Of a DNA stretch of 22,064 nucleotides, positions 15,679 through 22,064 are shown piece by piece (positions within the stretch are counted from its first letter, which is position 1; every line of letters begins with the position of its first letter). The notes below the pieces were generated by a model. It worked only from the letters and a program-made list of their open reading frames with translations, was not told the origin of the DNA and ran no database searches. The position numbers and the translations under genes were made by a program. The stretch is from positions 1 to 22,064 of the forward strand of contig DASXHZ010000038.1 of the NCBI GenBank assembly GCA_036488085.1, written 5' to 3'. Source of the DNA: DASXHZ01 sp036488085 (GTDB lineage Bacteria > Acidobacteriota > Thermoanaerobaculia > Gp7-AA8).

Positions 15679-17030
15679 TTCGCACCTCCGCCCGGCTGCG
15701 ATTCATAGTCGATCAATGTCGGCTTCCCTTTGACCAGATACGTCTCGACAACACGCTTCACGTCTCCCGGCGTCACCGCCTGCAGCTTCCTGATGTCTTT
15801 GTTGACCGCGGCCGCGTCGTGCTCGACGACCACGGACTGCCCTATCTCGAACGCCGTGCCGTTGTTTGTCTCCCGCTCGCGGAGGATGTTGGCGATGATC
15901 TGGTTCTTCGCCTTCGTCAGCTCAGCCTCGGACACCGGCTTCTGAGCGAGAGCATCGATCTCCTTCCGCAGCGCTTTGTGTCCCTCACTGACCTTGTGGT
16001 TGCTCGACATGATCGCGAACGCGATGAAGAGGCCTGCATCTTCGCGCTCATCGGCGTCGATCTCGACCTCGTTTGCGATCTTCTCCCGGTAAACGAGGGA
16101 CTGATACGCGCGTGAGGACTCGCCGAGGCCGAGGACCGCGGCGGCGACCGTGAGCGGCGCGCTGTCGGCGCTCCGAGCGTCGGGGATGATCCACGTCATC
16201 GCGGCGGCCGGCAGCGGGACGTTCGGCCCGTACTCGGTGAATCGTTTCAACTCTTTGTGCGGCGGCTCTTTGACCGTCACCCGCGGGATGGCCGTCTTCG
16301 GACGCGGTATCGTGCCGAGGTACTTGTCGACCCAGCCGTCGAGCTGCGCGTCGTCGAAATCACCCGCCACGACGATCACGGCGTTGTCCGGCCGGTAATA
16401 CGTGGAGTGGAACTTCTTGACGTCGCTGAGCGTGGAGGCGTCGAGATCCTCGATGCTGCCGATGCCCGGCCGCTTGTACGGATGCACCTGCCACGAGTCT
16501 TTGTCGAGCGAGTAGTACAGCCGGCCGTACGGCGGCGCGAGGATGCGGAAACGATACTCCTCCTTCACCACGTCGCGCTCCGACTTGAAGTTCGCCTCGT
16601 TGACGGTGAGCGACGCCAGCCGTTCCCCTTCCGCCCAGAGCAGCGTTTCGAGATAGTTCGACGGGATGACCTCGTAGTAGTTCGTCGAGTCGTCGCGCGT
16701 CGTGGCGTTGTTCTCGCCGCCCACATCCTCGGTCAGCCGGTCGAAAAACTCCGACGGCATGTGCTTCGTGCTCTTGAACATGATGTGCTCGAAGAGGTGC
16801 GCGAAGCCGCTGCGGTGCGGCGGATCGTTCTTCGACCCGACGCGGTACCAAACCTGGATCGCGACGCGCGGGATGGAGGTGTCGCGGACCGAGTAGACCT
16901 CCATGCCGTTCGGGAGCGTCCGATGACGGTACGCGACCGAGGGGACGTCGAGTTGCGACGCCCCGTAAAGCGGAATGGCGAGAGGAATCGTGAGCGCGAA
17001 TGCGAGGAGGTACGTGAGGCGCTGGCGCAT
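15675..17030 (-). CDS. Zinc M16 peptidase, catalytic subunit (periplasmic)
   Basis: 451 residues with an N-terminal signal (MRQRLTYLLAFALTIPLAIPLYGA). The inverted zinc motif is intact: H78-L-F-E81-H82 in GFAHLFEHIMFKST. The third ligand is predicted as E157 or E158 in the helix SERDVVKEEYR, at the usual spacing of about 75. The second M16 domain follows from about 230. M16 enzymes form a clamshell and degrade or process short unfolded peptides. ATG at 17030 is preceded by TATGAT with a six-base gap and no Shine-Dalgarno sequence. The operon continues into the motif-less partner through a four-base overlap. The substrate is unknown; periplasmic peptide turnover is likely. Confidence 0.93.
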   Translation of the reverse strand: MRQRLTYLLAFALTIPLAIPLYGASQLDVPSVAYRHRTLPNGMEVYSVRDTSIPRVAIQVWYRVGSKNDPPHRSGFAHLFEHIMFKSTKHMPSEFFDRLTEDVGGENNATTRDDSTNYYEVIPSNYLETLLWAEGERLASLTVNEANFKSERDVVKEEYRFRILAPPYGRLYYSLDKDSWQVHPYKRPGIGSIEDLDASTLSDVKKFHSTYYRPDNAVIVVAGDFDDAQLDGWVDKYLGTIPRPKTAIPRVTVKEPPHKELKRFTEYGPNVPLPAAAMTWIIPDARSADSAPLTVAAAVLGLGESSRAYQSLVYREKIANEVEIDADEREDAGLFIAFAIMSSNHKVSEGHKALRKEIDALAQKPVSEAELTKAKNQIIANILRERETNNGTAFEIGQSVVVEHDAAAVNKDIRKLQAVTPGDVKRVVETYLVKGKPTLIDYESQPGGGAK

Positions 17031-17036
17031 CCGCGA

Positions 17037-17042
17037 ATCATA
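17037..17042 (-). promoter_or_regulatory. TATGAT -10-like hexamer before the M16 operon
   Basis: On the minus strand TATGAT ends six bases before the ATG at 17030. It is flanked by a short inverted pair, CCGCGAA and TTCGCGG. No ribosome binding site is seen. It fits a leaderless start for the M16 operon. Confidence 0.4.
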
Positions 17043-17049
17043 GTTCGCG

Positions 17050-17074
17050 GTTGCCAGTTGCCGGTTGCCGGTTA
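17050..17074. repeat. Short tandem heptamer repeat between operons
   Basis: About three and a half units of GTTGCCG/GTTGCCA lie in the 57-base gap between the coiled-coil gene and the M16 operon. A related word (CGCCAGTTGCCGG) occurs in the anti-sigma gene near 8630-8643. No function is apparent. Confidence 0.6.
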
Positions 17075-17087
17075 CAGATTGTTCGCG

Positions 17088-17666
17088 TCAGATTCCTGAC
17101 AGTCTCTTCGCAACGCCAGTGCGAATCGCCTGATCGAAGATCGCTGCGACCTGCTTGTCGGCACTCTTGGCGAGATCATCCTGCTGCCGCCCCATCTCCT
17201 CCTGCTGGCGGCCGAGGGTGTTCTGTTTGTCGCCGAGCGCATCCTGCTTCTTGCCGAGCTCCGCCTGCTGCCGCTCGAGCGACTCGGAACGATCGTGAAT
17301 CTGGCGGCTCCCGATACGCGCCTGCTCCCGCCCGAGGTCCGCCTGCTGCGCGCCAAGTTTCGCCTGCTGCGCGCCGAGGTCCGCCTGCTTGCGCCCGAGA
17401 TGCATTTGCGGCGCATAGACGGCGGCGATACGGTCGAGCGTGTCGAGATCTGTGATCACGTAATGCCGGCCGTCCCGCTCGAAGTACGCGAAGTGCCGCC
17501 CGTACGTCTTCTGAAGCACCCCGAGGTCATCCCCGCTGATCCCGTTGGCGAACGTGACGCCGCCATCCGCGTAGACGACCGCATGCCCTTTCTCACAGCG
17601 CTCAGCCCACTTCCCGGCGAAAAGGGCAAAAAAGACGGCGGCGGCGACGAGAAGACGCTGTGTCAT
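17088..17666 (-). CDS. Secreted or anchored heptad coiled-coil protein
   Basis: 192 residues from ATG at 17666. The N-terminus (MTQRLLVAAAVFFALFAGKW) is a signal peptide or membrane anchor. A small domain follows (about 25-88), with GRHYVITDLDTLDRIAAVY. Residues 90-171 form about eleven 7-residue repeats of the type L-G-x-x-Q-x-x (LGRKQAD, LGAQQAK, LGDKQNT), with one break near 124-130; this is a strong coiled coil or fibrous helix. A final helix (AAIFDQAIRTGVAKRL) ends the protein. I recall similar LG-x-x-Q tracts in C-terminal parts of some BlaR1/M56 membrane proteins, but no peptidase is present here. It is coupled by ATGA to the heptad-repeat gene before it and appears to be the last gene of the adaptor/permease operon. 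Function unknown. Confidence 0.75.
   Translation of the reverse strand: MTQRLLVAAAVFFALFAGKWAERCEKGHAVVYADGGVTFANGISGDDLGVLQKTYGRHFAYFERDGRHYVITDLDTLDRIAAVYAPQMHLGRKQADLGAQQAKLGAQQADLGREQARIGSRQIHDRSESLERQQAELGKKQDALGDKQNTLGRQQEEMGRQQDDLAKSADKQVAAIFDQAIRTGVAKRLSGI
17154..17399 (-). repeat. Imperfect 21-base repeats encoding the coiled-coil heptads
   Basis: About eleven imperfect 21-base units encode residues 90-171 of the coiled-coil protein. They are much more diverged than the 21-base units of the neighbouring gene, as expected for an older array kept by protein selection. Confidence 0.65.
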
Positions 17667-18289
17667 GGGCGGTTTTCCTCCGTTAGTTCGACGGATTGCA
17701 CCGGCGTGCGGTTAGCCGACACGTTGAACATCCCGGATTTCACATGTGGCAGCGCAGGTTTCACGCGCCGCAGCCCGGATTTCATGTGTGGACTCGCGAC
17801 TGGCAGGTGCAGACTCCCAGCCGGCACGCGCAGACTCCCAGCCGGCACGTGCAGACTCCCGGACGGCACGTGCAGACTCCCGGCCGGCACGTGCAGACTC
17901 GCGGTCGGCGCGTGCAGACTCCCGGCCGGCACGCGCAGACTCCCGGCCGGCGCGTGCAGACTCCCGGCCGGCACGTGCAGACTCCCGGCCGGCACGTGCA
18001 GACTCCCGGACGGCACGCGCAGACTCCCGGCCGGCACGTGCAGACTCCCGGTCGGCATGCGCAGACTGTCGGCCCTCACGCGGAGACTGTCGGCCTTCAC
18101 GCGCAGACCAGCGGTCGACACGCGCAGACTGTCGGTCGGCACGCGCACACTCCCGGACGGCCCGCCCGCGAGGCCACCGGCGCCGCACTGAGCGACGGAA
18201 GAATCACGGTCCCCCAGCCGCGGAGCGGCGTCATAGCCGTACGTTCCGTTGATACGATGTCGCCTCTGTGCGGCTTCCTCGGCTGCCAA
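17663..18289 (-). CDS. Heptad-repeat protein of unknown function (21 units of GSLxVPA type)
   Basis: Up to 208 residues, ending in an ATGA overlap with the coiled-coil gene. Residues 46-192 are 21 uninterrupted heptads of consensus G-S-L-[HR]-V-P-A. Hydrophobic Leu and Val alternate, which suggests beta strands and perhaps a solenoid. Outer units are diverged in DNA yet keep the pattern (GLRRVKP, ALPHVKS, GMFNVSA). This argues that the minus frame is the translated one. The N-terminal 45 residues look unstructured and lack a signal peptide, so the TTG at 18289, nine bases after the permease stop, is uncertain; a GTG inside the repeats is possible. Because a 21-base repeat keeps all frames open, length alone is not evidence here. 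I know no family for it. Secretion by the neighbouring transporter is speculative. Confidence 0.5.
   Translation of the reverse strand: MAAEEAAQRRHRINGTYGYDAAPRLGDRDSSVAQCGAGGLAGGPSGSVRVPTDSLRVSTAGLRVKADSLRVRADSLRMPTGSLHVPAGSLRVPSGSLHVPAGSLHVPAGSLHAPAGSLRVPAGSLHAPTASLHVPAGSLHVPSGSLHVPAGSLRVPAGSLHLPVASPHMKSGLRRVKPALPHVKSGMFNVSANRTPVQSVELTEENRP
17676..17681 (-). promoter_or_regulatory. GGAGGA ribosome binding site for the coiled-coil gene
   Basis: GGAGGA on the minus strand lies nine bases before ATG 17666, inside the last codons of the heptad-repeat frame. It supports this ATG and, with the ATGA overlap, translational coupling. Confidence 0.6.
17714..18154. repeat. 21-base tandem repeat array, about 21 units
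   Basis: The unit on the minus strand is close to GTGCCGGCCGGGAGTCTGC followed by AC or GC. Bases 17798-18070 hold 13 nearly identical units. Flanking units at both ends are more diverged. There are no spacers, so it is not a CRISPR array. The period is an exact multiple of three throughout. Near-identity in the core points to recent expansion or gene conversion, so unit number may vary between strains. Confidence 0.95.
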
Positions 18290-18297
18290 ACGAGTCG

Positions 18298-19542
18298 TTA
18301 CTCGTACCGCAGCGCCTCGATCGGGTTCAGCTCCGCTGCGCGGGCGGCTGGGTAGATGCCGGAGACCAGGCCGACGGCGACGGAGACGCCGGTCGAGAGC
18401 AGCAGAGACCAGATCGTGATCACGGTGGGCCAGCCGGCGTAGGCGGCGACGAGGCGCGCGAGGACGATGCCGATCACGATTCCGGCGATCCCTCCGATCA
18501 CGCTGATCGTGAACGACTCGATCACGAACTGGGCGCGGATGTCCTTCTTCCGTGCGCCGATGGCGCGGCGGACGCCGATCTCGCGGGTCCGCTCCAGCAC
18601 GCTCGCGAGCATGATGTTCATGATCCCGATCCCGCCGACGAGCAGCGAGATCCCGGCGATCGAGCCCATCACGATGTTGAAGATCCGCTGCGTCTGCCGG
18701 CTCTGCTCCAGGAGCGCCTCGGGGACGACGATCTCGTAGTCGTCGGCGCCACCGTGGAGGCGATCGAGCAAGGGCTTCATGAGCTCCGCCGTCTTCTTCG
18801 TCGAAACGCCTTCCTTCACCGTCACGAGCAACTCGTCCACGGGCGAGTCGAGCGGATCGCGGTCGAACTTCCGCATCGCGGTGGTCGACGGGATCCAGAT
18901 CTCCTCGGCCGTCGTGCCGGCAGGCATGCCGTCGCTGGTCGCCGAAGACGCGCCGGCGGGCTCGCTCGCGAGGATGCCGATGACCTCGAGCCAGACGTCA
19001 TTGACCTTGAACAGCTTTCCGATCGCCGGTCCGTAGCCGAACAGACTGCGGCGGATCTCCTGGCCGATCACGGCGACCTGCGCGTGCTCGCGCTCGTCCT
19101 TCGCATCGATGAAGCGCCCCTCGGCGAGCTTCACCGCCGCGACCTCGTTCGAGCGCCAGGAAACGCCGAAGACCTTTCCCTTCGTCTTTGCGCCCGGCGC
19201 GATGATCTTGTACGCCTTGACCTCGATGCGCGGCAGGACGCGCTCGACGTCCGGCACCGCCTCGGCGATCGCCTCGCCGTCGCGCAGGGACACACCGAGG
19301 GACTTCTTGCGCAGCTCGGCGCGCTCCTCGGGCTTGACGCTCTTCGCGCGGACGATCACGTTGCGCAGGCCGAGCTTGCCGATCGCCTCCAGCGCCTTCT
19401 TCTCGCCGCCCGCGCCGATCGACAGCATCGCGATCACCGCGCCGACGCCGAAGATCATGCCGAGCATCGTCAACGCCGTCCGGAGCTTATGCGTCGCGAG
19501 ATTTCCGACCGCGACGGTGAGCGTCTCGATGTCAGCTTTCAT
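18298..19542 (-). CDS. MacB/FtsX-type ABC transporter permease
   Basis: 414 residues from ATG at 19542; an in-frame start at 19593 would only add a Ser/Thr/Arg-rich stretch inside the preceding gene. Topology is that of MacB permeases: one membrane helix near the N-terminus (about 22-44), a large periplasmic domain (about 45-285), then three helices (about 288-312, 341-366, 375-398). Signature segments include NLATHKLRTALTMLGMIFGV, the cytoplasmic ERTREIGVRRAIGA (317-330), and the C-terminal PIEALRYE. There is no fused ATPase domain, so a separate MacB-like ATPase is needed; none is in the window. It overlaps the adaptor gene by 11 bases. MacB systems drive efflux or lipoprotein/peptide export with an outer-membrane channel through adaptors, so adaptor and permease likely form one complex. 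Confidence 0.92.
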   Translation of the reverse strand: MKADIETLTVAVGNLATHKLRTALTMLGMIFGVGAVIAMLSIGAGGEKKALEAIGKLGLRNVIVRAKSVKPEERAELRKKSLGVSLRDGEAIAEAVPDVERVLPRIEVKAYKIIAPGAKTKGKVFGVSWRSNEVAAVKLAEGRFIDAKDEREHAQVAVIGQEIRRSLFGYGPAIGKLFKVNDVWLEVIGILASEPAGASSATSDGMPAGTTAEEIWIPSTTAMRKFDRDPLDSPVDELLVTVKEGVSTKKTAELMKPLLDRLHGGADDYEIVVPEALLEQSRQTQRIFNIVMGSIAGISLLVGGIGIMNIMLASVLERTREIGVRRAIGARKKDIRAQFVIESFTISVIGGIAGIVIGIVLARLVAAYAGWPTVITIWSLLLSTGVSVAVGLVSGIYPAARAAELNPIEALRYE

Positions 19543-20737
19543 TTTTCTTCGCGTTCGGGTCGATGAGCGCGAGCTCGTCGCCGTCGGCGACACCCTTCGT
19601 CACCACCACGCGTCCCGCGGTGGAGCTGGAGATCTCGACCGGGACGGCGTCGTACTTCGAGCCGTGCCTGCGGTAGACGACTTTCTTCCCTTCCTTTTCG
19701 AACAGCGCCTGCCGCGGGATCGCGAACGCCTTGGCGCGGTTCTCGACGTCGAGCACGGCGCGGACGCGCGTGCCGGGCTTCATCACGCGCGGATCGGTCT
19801 TGTCGAGCGAGATCGTGACGCCGAAGTACTGCACCGGCACGCCGCGGACGCGAGGGCGCGCGAGCTTGTCGACCTGCGTGATCTTCCCGCTGTACGCGAC
19901 GTTCGGATTCGACTCCAGCGTCACCGCCGCCTTCTCGTTCGGCGCGAGGCCGGCGGCGTCGGCTTCGAGCACGAACACCTCCGCCTTCATGCTGTTGAGG
20001 TCGGGGATCTCGCCGAGCGGCTGTCCGGGCCAGAGAGTGGCGCCGACGCGCGGCACATCGCCGCGCCAGTCGCGCGTCAGCACGAGGATGCCGTCGTACG
20101 GTGCGCGGATCTCGATGGAGTTGAGCCCCTGCTGCGCGTTCCGGATACGGAGCGCCGCCTTCTTGTCTTCGATCGCGAGGAGGTCCTTGTCGGTGCGATT
20201 CAAGCCGTCGCGGATCGTCAGGACGCGCTCTGCATTGTTCTTGTGCTCCGAGGCGAGGCCCTGGTCGACCTCGGCCTCGATGCGCTGGTAGCGCGAGAAA
20301 ACCTCGGCGTCATCGAACTTGAACTGCTTCGCGGAGAGCAGCTCGCTCTGCGCCTGGCGAGCGTCGCGCTGCAGGTTCGCCCGCGTCGCCAACGCCTGGG
20401 CATCGGTCTTTGAGAGATTGTTCGAAGCGGTGGTGTGGTCCTCGTTGCCGCCCTTCAACTCCTTCTCGAAATCGCTCGGATCGAAGCGGACGATGACGTC
20501 GTTCTTCTTCACGACTGCGCCGTCGTCGACCATCCATGAGACTTTCAGCGAATTCGGCGCGTCGTGCGGCGCCATCACCGGTTGAGCCTTCACCGCCTTC
20601 AGATTCCCTTCCGCCGTGATGCGGCGGGTGAAGGTGGTCGGCGTGACTTTGTACGTGGGAACGGCCGCTTGGCGGCCGCAGGATGCGAAGAGCGCTGCGA
20701 ACACGATGAGCGTGAGTGCGCGCCCCGCCAAGATCAC
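19532..20737 (-). CDS. Membrane fusion (HlyD/MacA-like) adaptor, second of two
   Basis: 401 residues from GTG at 20737, which overlaps the stop of the previous adaptor as GTGA. The longer frame back to 20875 would place an Arg-rich tail before a good signal, so I reject it. The signal ends in FASC at 17-20, lipoprotein-like. Order: beta-barrel strand 1, half lipoyl domain, long alpha-hairpin (about 95-215, rich in Asn/Gln/Lys), second half lipoyl (IEIRAPYDGILV), then beta-barrel with P-G-T-R and VPIRQAL-like segments (AFAIPRQALFEK), and a membrane-proximal domain. Adaptors bridge the inner-membrane transporter and an outer-membrane channel. Its relation to the other adaptor is too distant for a recent copy. 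Confidence 0.9.
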   Translation of the reverse strand: MILAGRALTLIVFAALFASCGRQAAVPTYKVTPTTFTRRITAEGNLKAVKAQPVMAPHDAPNSLKVSWMVDDGAVVKKNDVIVRFDPSDFEKELKGGNEDHTTASNNLSKTDAQALATRANLQRDARQAQSELLSAKQFKFDDAEVFSRYQRIEAEVDQGLASEHKNNAERVLTIRDGLNRTDKDLLAIEDKKAALRIRNAQQGLNSIEIRAPYDGILVLTRDWRGDVPRVGATLWPGQPLGEIPDLNSMKAEVFVLEADAAGLAPNEKAAVTLESNPNVAYSGKITQVDKLARPRVRGVPVQYFGVTISLDKTDPRVMKPGTRVRAVLDVENRAKAFAIPRQALFEKEGKKVVYRRHGSKYDAVPVEISSSTAGRVVVTKGVADGDELALIDPNAKKNES

Positions 20738-21951
20738 GATTTCGAGTCCGCCTTTTCGCTCTTCTCGACGAGCACGCGGTCGTCGGAGTGGAGGCCGGAG
20801 AGGACTTCGACGAGCTTGTCGTTCTCGCGGCCGAGCTTCAGGGGGACCTGCGAGACGCCGAAGATGCCGCGGCAATAGGCGATCGGTCCGCCCTTAGCCG
20901 AAACGAACACCGCGTTGCGTGGGATGACGACTGCATTGCGCGAGCGCGCCAGTTCGACGGTGCCCTGGAATCGCATGCCGGGACGCATCTTGGCCGGATC
21001 GGTCCTGTCGATGGCGATGTCGACGTTCAGCACCTTCACCGGATTCTTCGTGTTGGCCTGCTGCTGGACGGTGCGCGCGGCGTTCGTGATCGTGCCGTGC
21101 AGCTCATCGTCCGGGTGCGAGTCGAGGCGGAACGTGACCCGCTCGCCGACGGCGATCTTGCCTGCATCGACCTCATCGACCTCCCCCTTCGCCTTCATCT
21201 TGTTCAGGTCGGGGATCTCGACGACGCGCTGGCCGCGCCAGCAACTGTCGCCGACCTTCCGCTTGTCGCCCTTCCAATCGATGGCATAGACGACCGTGCC
21301 GTCGCGCGGCGCGGTCACCATCATCGCCTTGATGGCGCTCTCGCTGTCGTGCACCACGGACTCGGCCTGCGCGCGCTTGCTCTCGAGGAGCCGGATCTCG
21401 GCGGCGGCCGCCTGTTCGAACGCGGCGAGGCGTTCGCGGATGGAGGTGACTTCGCGCTTCGACGTCTCGTAGTCGAGCCGCACTTCCTCGCGCTCCTTGA
21501 TGCCGACGATGTCCGCCGGTGCCTCCAGCTTCAGCGCGGTCTTGCGCATCTTCGCTTCCGCTTCGGCGAGCGCGAGGCGATCGCTCTCGCGGTGGAGCGA
21601 GAGATCGGAACGTTTCTTTTCGATCTCCTTCGCCGCCTGTTCGGCGAGCGCGCGATACTGGTCGAGGCGGCGCTGCAGGTCGGTCGTGTCGAAGCCGAGG
21701 ACCGGAGCGCCCTTCTTCACGTCGCTGCCTTCGGGCGCCAGCATCGACACCTTGAACTCCCAGGTGTCGGCGACCTGCGGAGGACCGAGCACGCTCGAAT
21801 CGACCGCCGCGAGCGTGCCGGAGACGTCGACGCCGCTGACGACGTCGCTGCGCGTCGCGTCCACCCAGTCGCCCTGGCGATCGGCCGCGAGCTTGTTGCG
21901 CAGCGCCCACCCGCCGAAGAGGAACGCTGACAACACGATCAGCGCGAGCAT
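20734..21951 (-). CDS. Membrane fusion (HlyD/MacA-like) adaptor, first of two
   Basis: 405 residues from ATG at 21951; GTG at 21963 is an in-frame alternative inside the repeat. One N-terminal membrane helix (LALIVLSAFLFGGWAL) anchors the protein. Then come a barrel strand, half lipoyl (APEGSDVKKGAPVLGFDTTD), a long coiled-coil hairpin (about 90-215, Glu/Lys/Arg-rich), the second half lipoyl (MVTAPRDGTVVYAIDWKGDK), barrel segments and MRPGMRFQGTVEL, ending in a charged tail. Both adaptors share the layout IPDLNxMKA after the lipoyl half. The Shine-Dalgarno-like GAGGGG four bases before the ATG lies in the repeat element. First gene of the five-gene operon as far as the window shows. Confidence 0.9.
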   Translation of the reverse strand: MLALIVLSAFLFGGWALRNKLAADRQGDWVDATRSDVVSGVDVSGTLAAVDSSVLGPPQVADTWEFKVSMLAPEGSDVKKGAPVLGFDTTDLQRRLDQYRALAEQAAKEIEKKRSDLSLHRESDRLALAEAEAKMRKTALKLEAPADIVGIKEREEVRLDYETSKREVTSIRERLAAFEQAAAAEIRLLESKRAQAESVVHDSESAIKAMMVTAPRDGTVVYAIDWKGDKRKVGDSCWRGQRVVEIPDLNKMKAKGEVDEVDAGKIAVGERVTFRLDSHPDDELHGTITNAARTVQQQANTKNPVKVLNVDIAIDRTDPAKMRPGMRFQGTVELARSRNAVVIPRNAVFVSAKGGPIAYCRGIFGVSQVPLKLGRENDKLVEVLSGLHSDDRVLVEKSEKADSKS

Positions 21952-22064
21952 CACGCCCCTCACCCGGCGCTTCGCGCCACCCTCTCCCGGAGGGAGAGGG
22001 GCTTTGCGGGGAGATCCTCCAACTCCCTCTCCCGGCGGGCGAGGGTGGCGCGAAGCGCCGGATG
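21952..22064. repeat. Palindromic repeat element, copy 2 (may continue past the window)
   Basis: The left end touches the ATG of the adaptor gene at 21951. A perfect 21-base inverted pair lies at 21964-21984 and 22041-22061. Inside are GGCGC/GCGCC around TTC and the same 9-base CCCTCTCCC/GGGAGAGGG hairpin as copy 1. Bases 21952-22000 match 5836-5884 at 47 of 49 positions; the only two differences are paired with each other in the first hairpin. The right end may lie just beyond base 22064. Confidence 0.9.

Noticed and set aside
17798..18070. Possible CRISPR array
   Set aside because: The 21-base units abut directly with no unique spacers, and no cas gene is present.
17295..18355. Several long plus-strand frames across the 21-base repeat array
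   Set aside because: A 21-base period keeps all frames open if the unit has no stop. These frames lack the coupling overlap and run antisense into clear genes on either side.
18268..19566. 432-codon plus-strand frame opposite the MacB-type permease
   Set aside because: Asp/Arg/His-rich shadow of a clear membrane protein gene.
20738..20875. N-terminal extension of the second adaptor
   Set aside because: It is Arg/Pro-rich and overlaps the first adaptor. Starting at GTG 20737 gives a proper lipoprotein-like signal and a GTGA overlap.

Overview
This is a high-GC bacterial chromosome segment with tightly packed genes. Most neighbours in an operon overlap by four bases (GTGA or ATGA), and GTG and TTG starts are common. 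Two-membrane (diderm) traits are present: two membrane-fusion adaptors, a Spy/CpxP-like periplasmic protein, lipoprotein-like signals, and paired M16 peptidases. The gene mix resembles soil Acidobacteriota or a nearby phylum. That placement is an impression from gene content, and there is no rRNA or tRNA here to test it. No phage, insertion sequence, CRISPR array or RNA gene was seen. No gap between genes exceeds about 100 bases.

Layout, left to right. (a) 1-3478, minus: a coupled operon of an unknown helical protein, a GT-C-like membrane glycosyltransferase and a MalT/LuxR-type ATPase regulator cut by the window edge. (b) 3505-7610, plus: a peptidoglycan-scavenging pair. NagZ-like GH3 is followed by one protein that fuses an AmiE-like serine hydrolase to a NamZ (DUF1343) exo-muramidase. 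A palindromic repeat is inserted in frame in the hydrolase half. (c) 7630-9216, plus: ECF sigma factor, membrane anti-sigma factor and Spy-like protein, all overlapping. (d) 9230-10671, plus: an ABC ATPase of MalK/PotA type in which every catalytic motif has decayed, then a lone receiver domain. (e) 10745-12395, minus: DUF3108 protein and ispH. (f) 12439-13602, plus: MFS transporter. (g) 13616-17030, minus: active M16 peptidase, M16 partner lacking the zinc motif, and a DUF4230 protein, all joined by ATGA overlaps. (h) 17088-21951, minus: two adaptors, a MacB-type permease, a 21-unit heptad-repeat protein and a heptad coiled-coil protein. A second copy of the palindromic repeat lies at the start of this operon.

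How the genes work together. NagZ and the AmiE-NamZ fusion would strip GlcNAc, stem peptide and MurNAc from peptidoglycan fragments, as the separate B. subtilis proteins NagZ, AmiE and NamZ do. The sigma/anti-sigma/Spy genes look like an envelope-stress circuit. The last operon looks like a MacB-type export system whose ATPase is not in the window, coupled to two unusual repeat proteins. The most unusual items are the AmiE-NamZ fusion, the repeat inserted in it (its second copy differs only by a compensatory base-pair change), the full-length pseudo-ATPase, the heptad-repeat protein, and a palindromic divergent promoter that may give leaderless mRNAs both ways.
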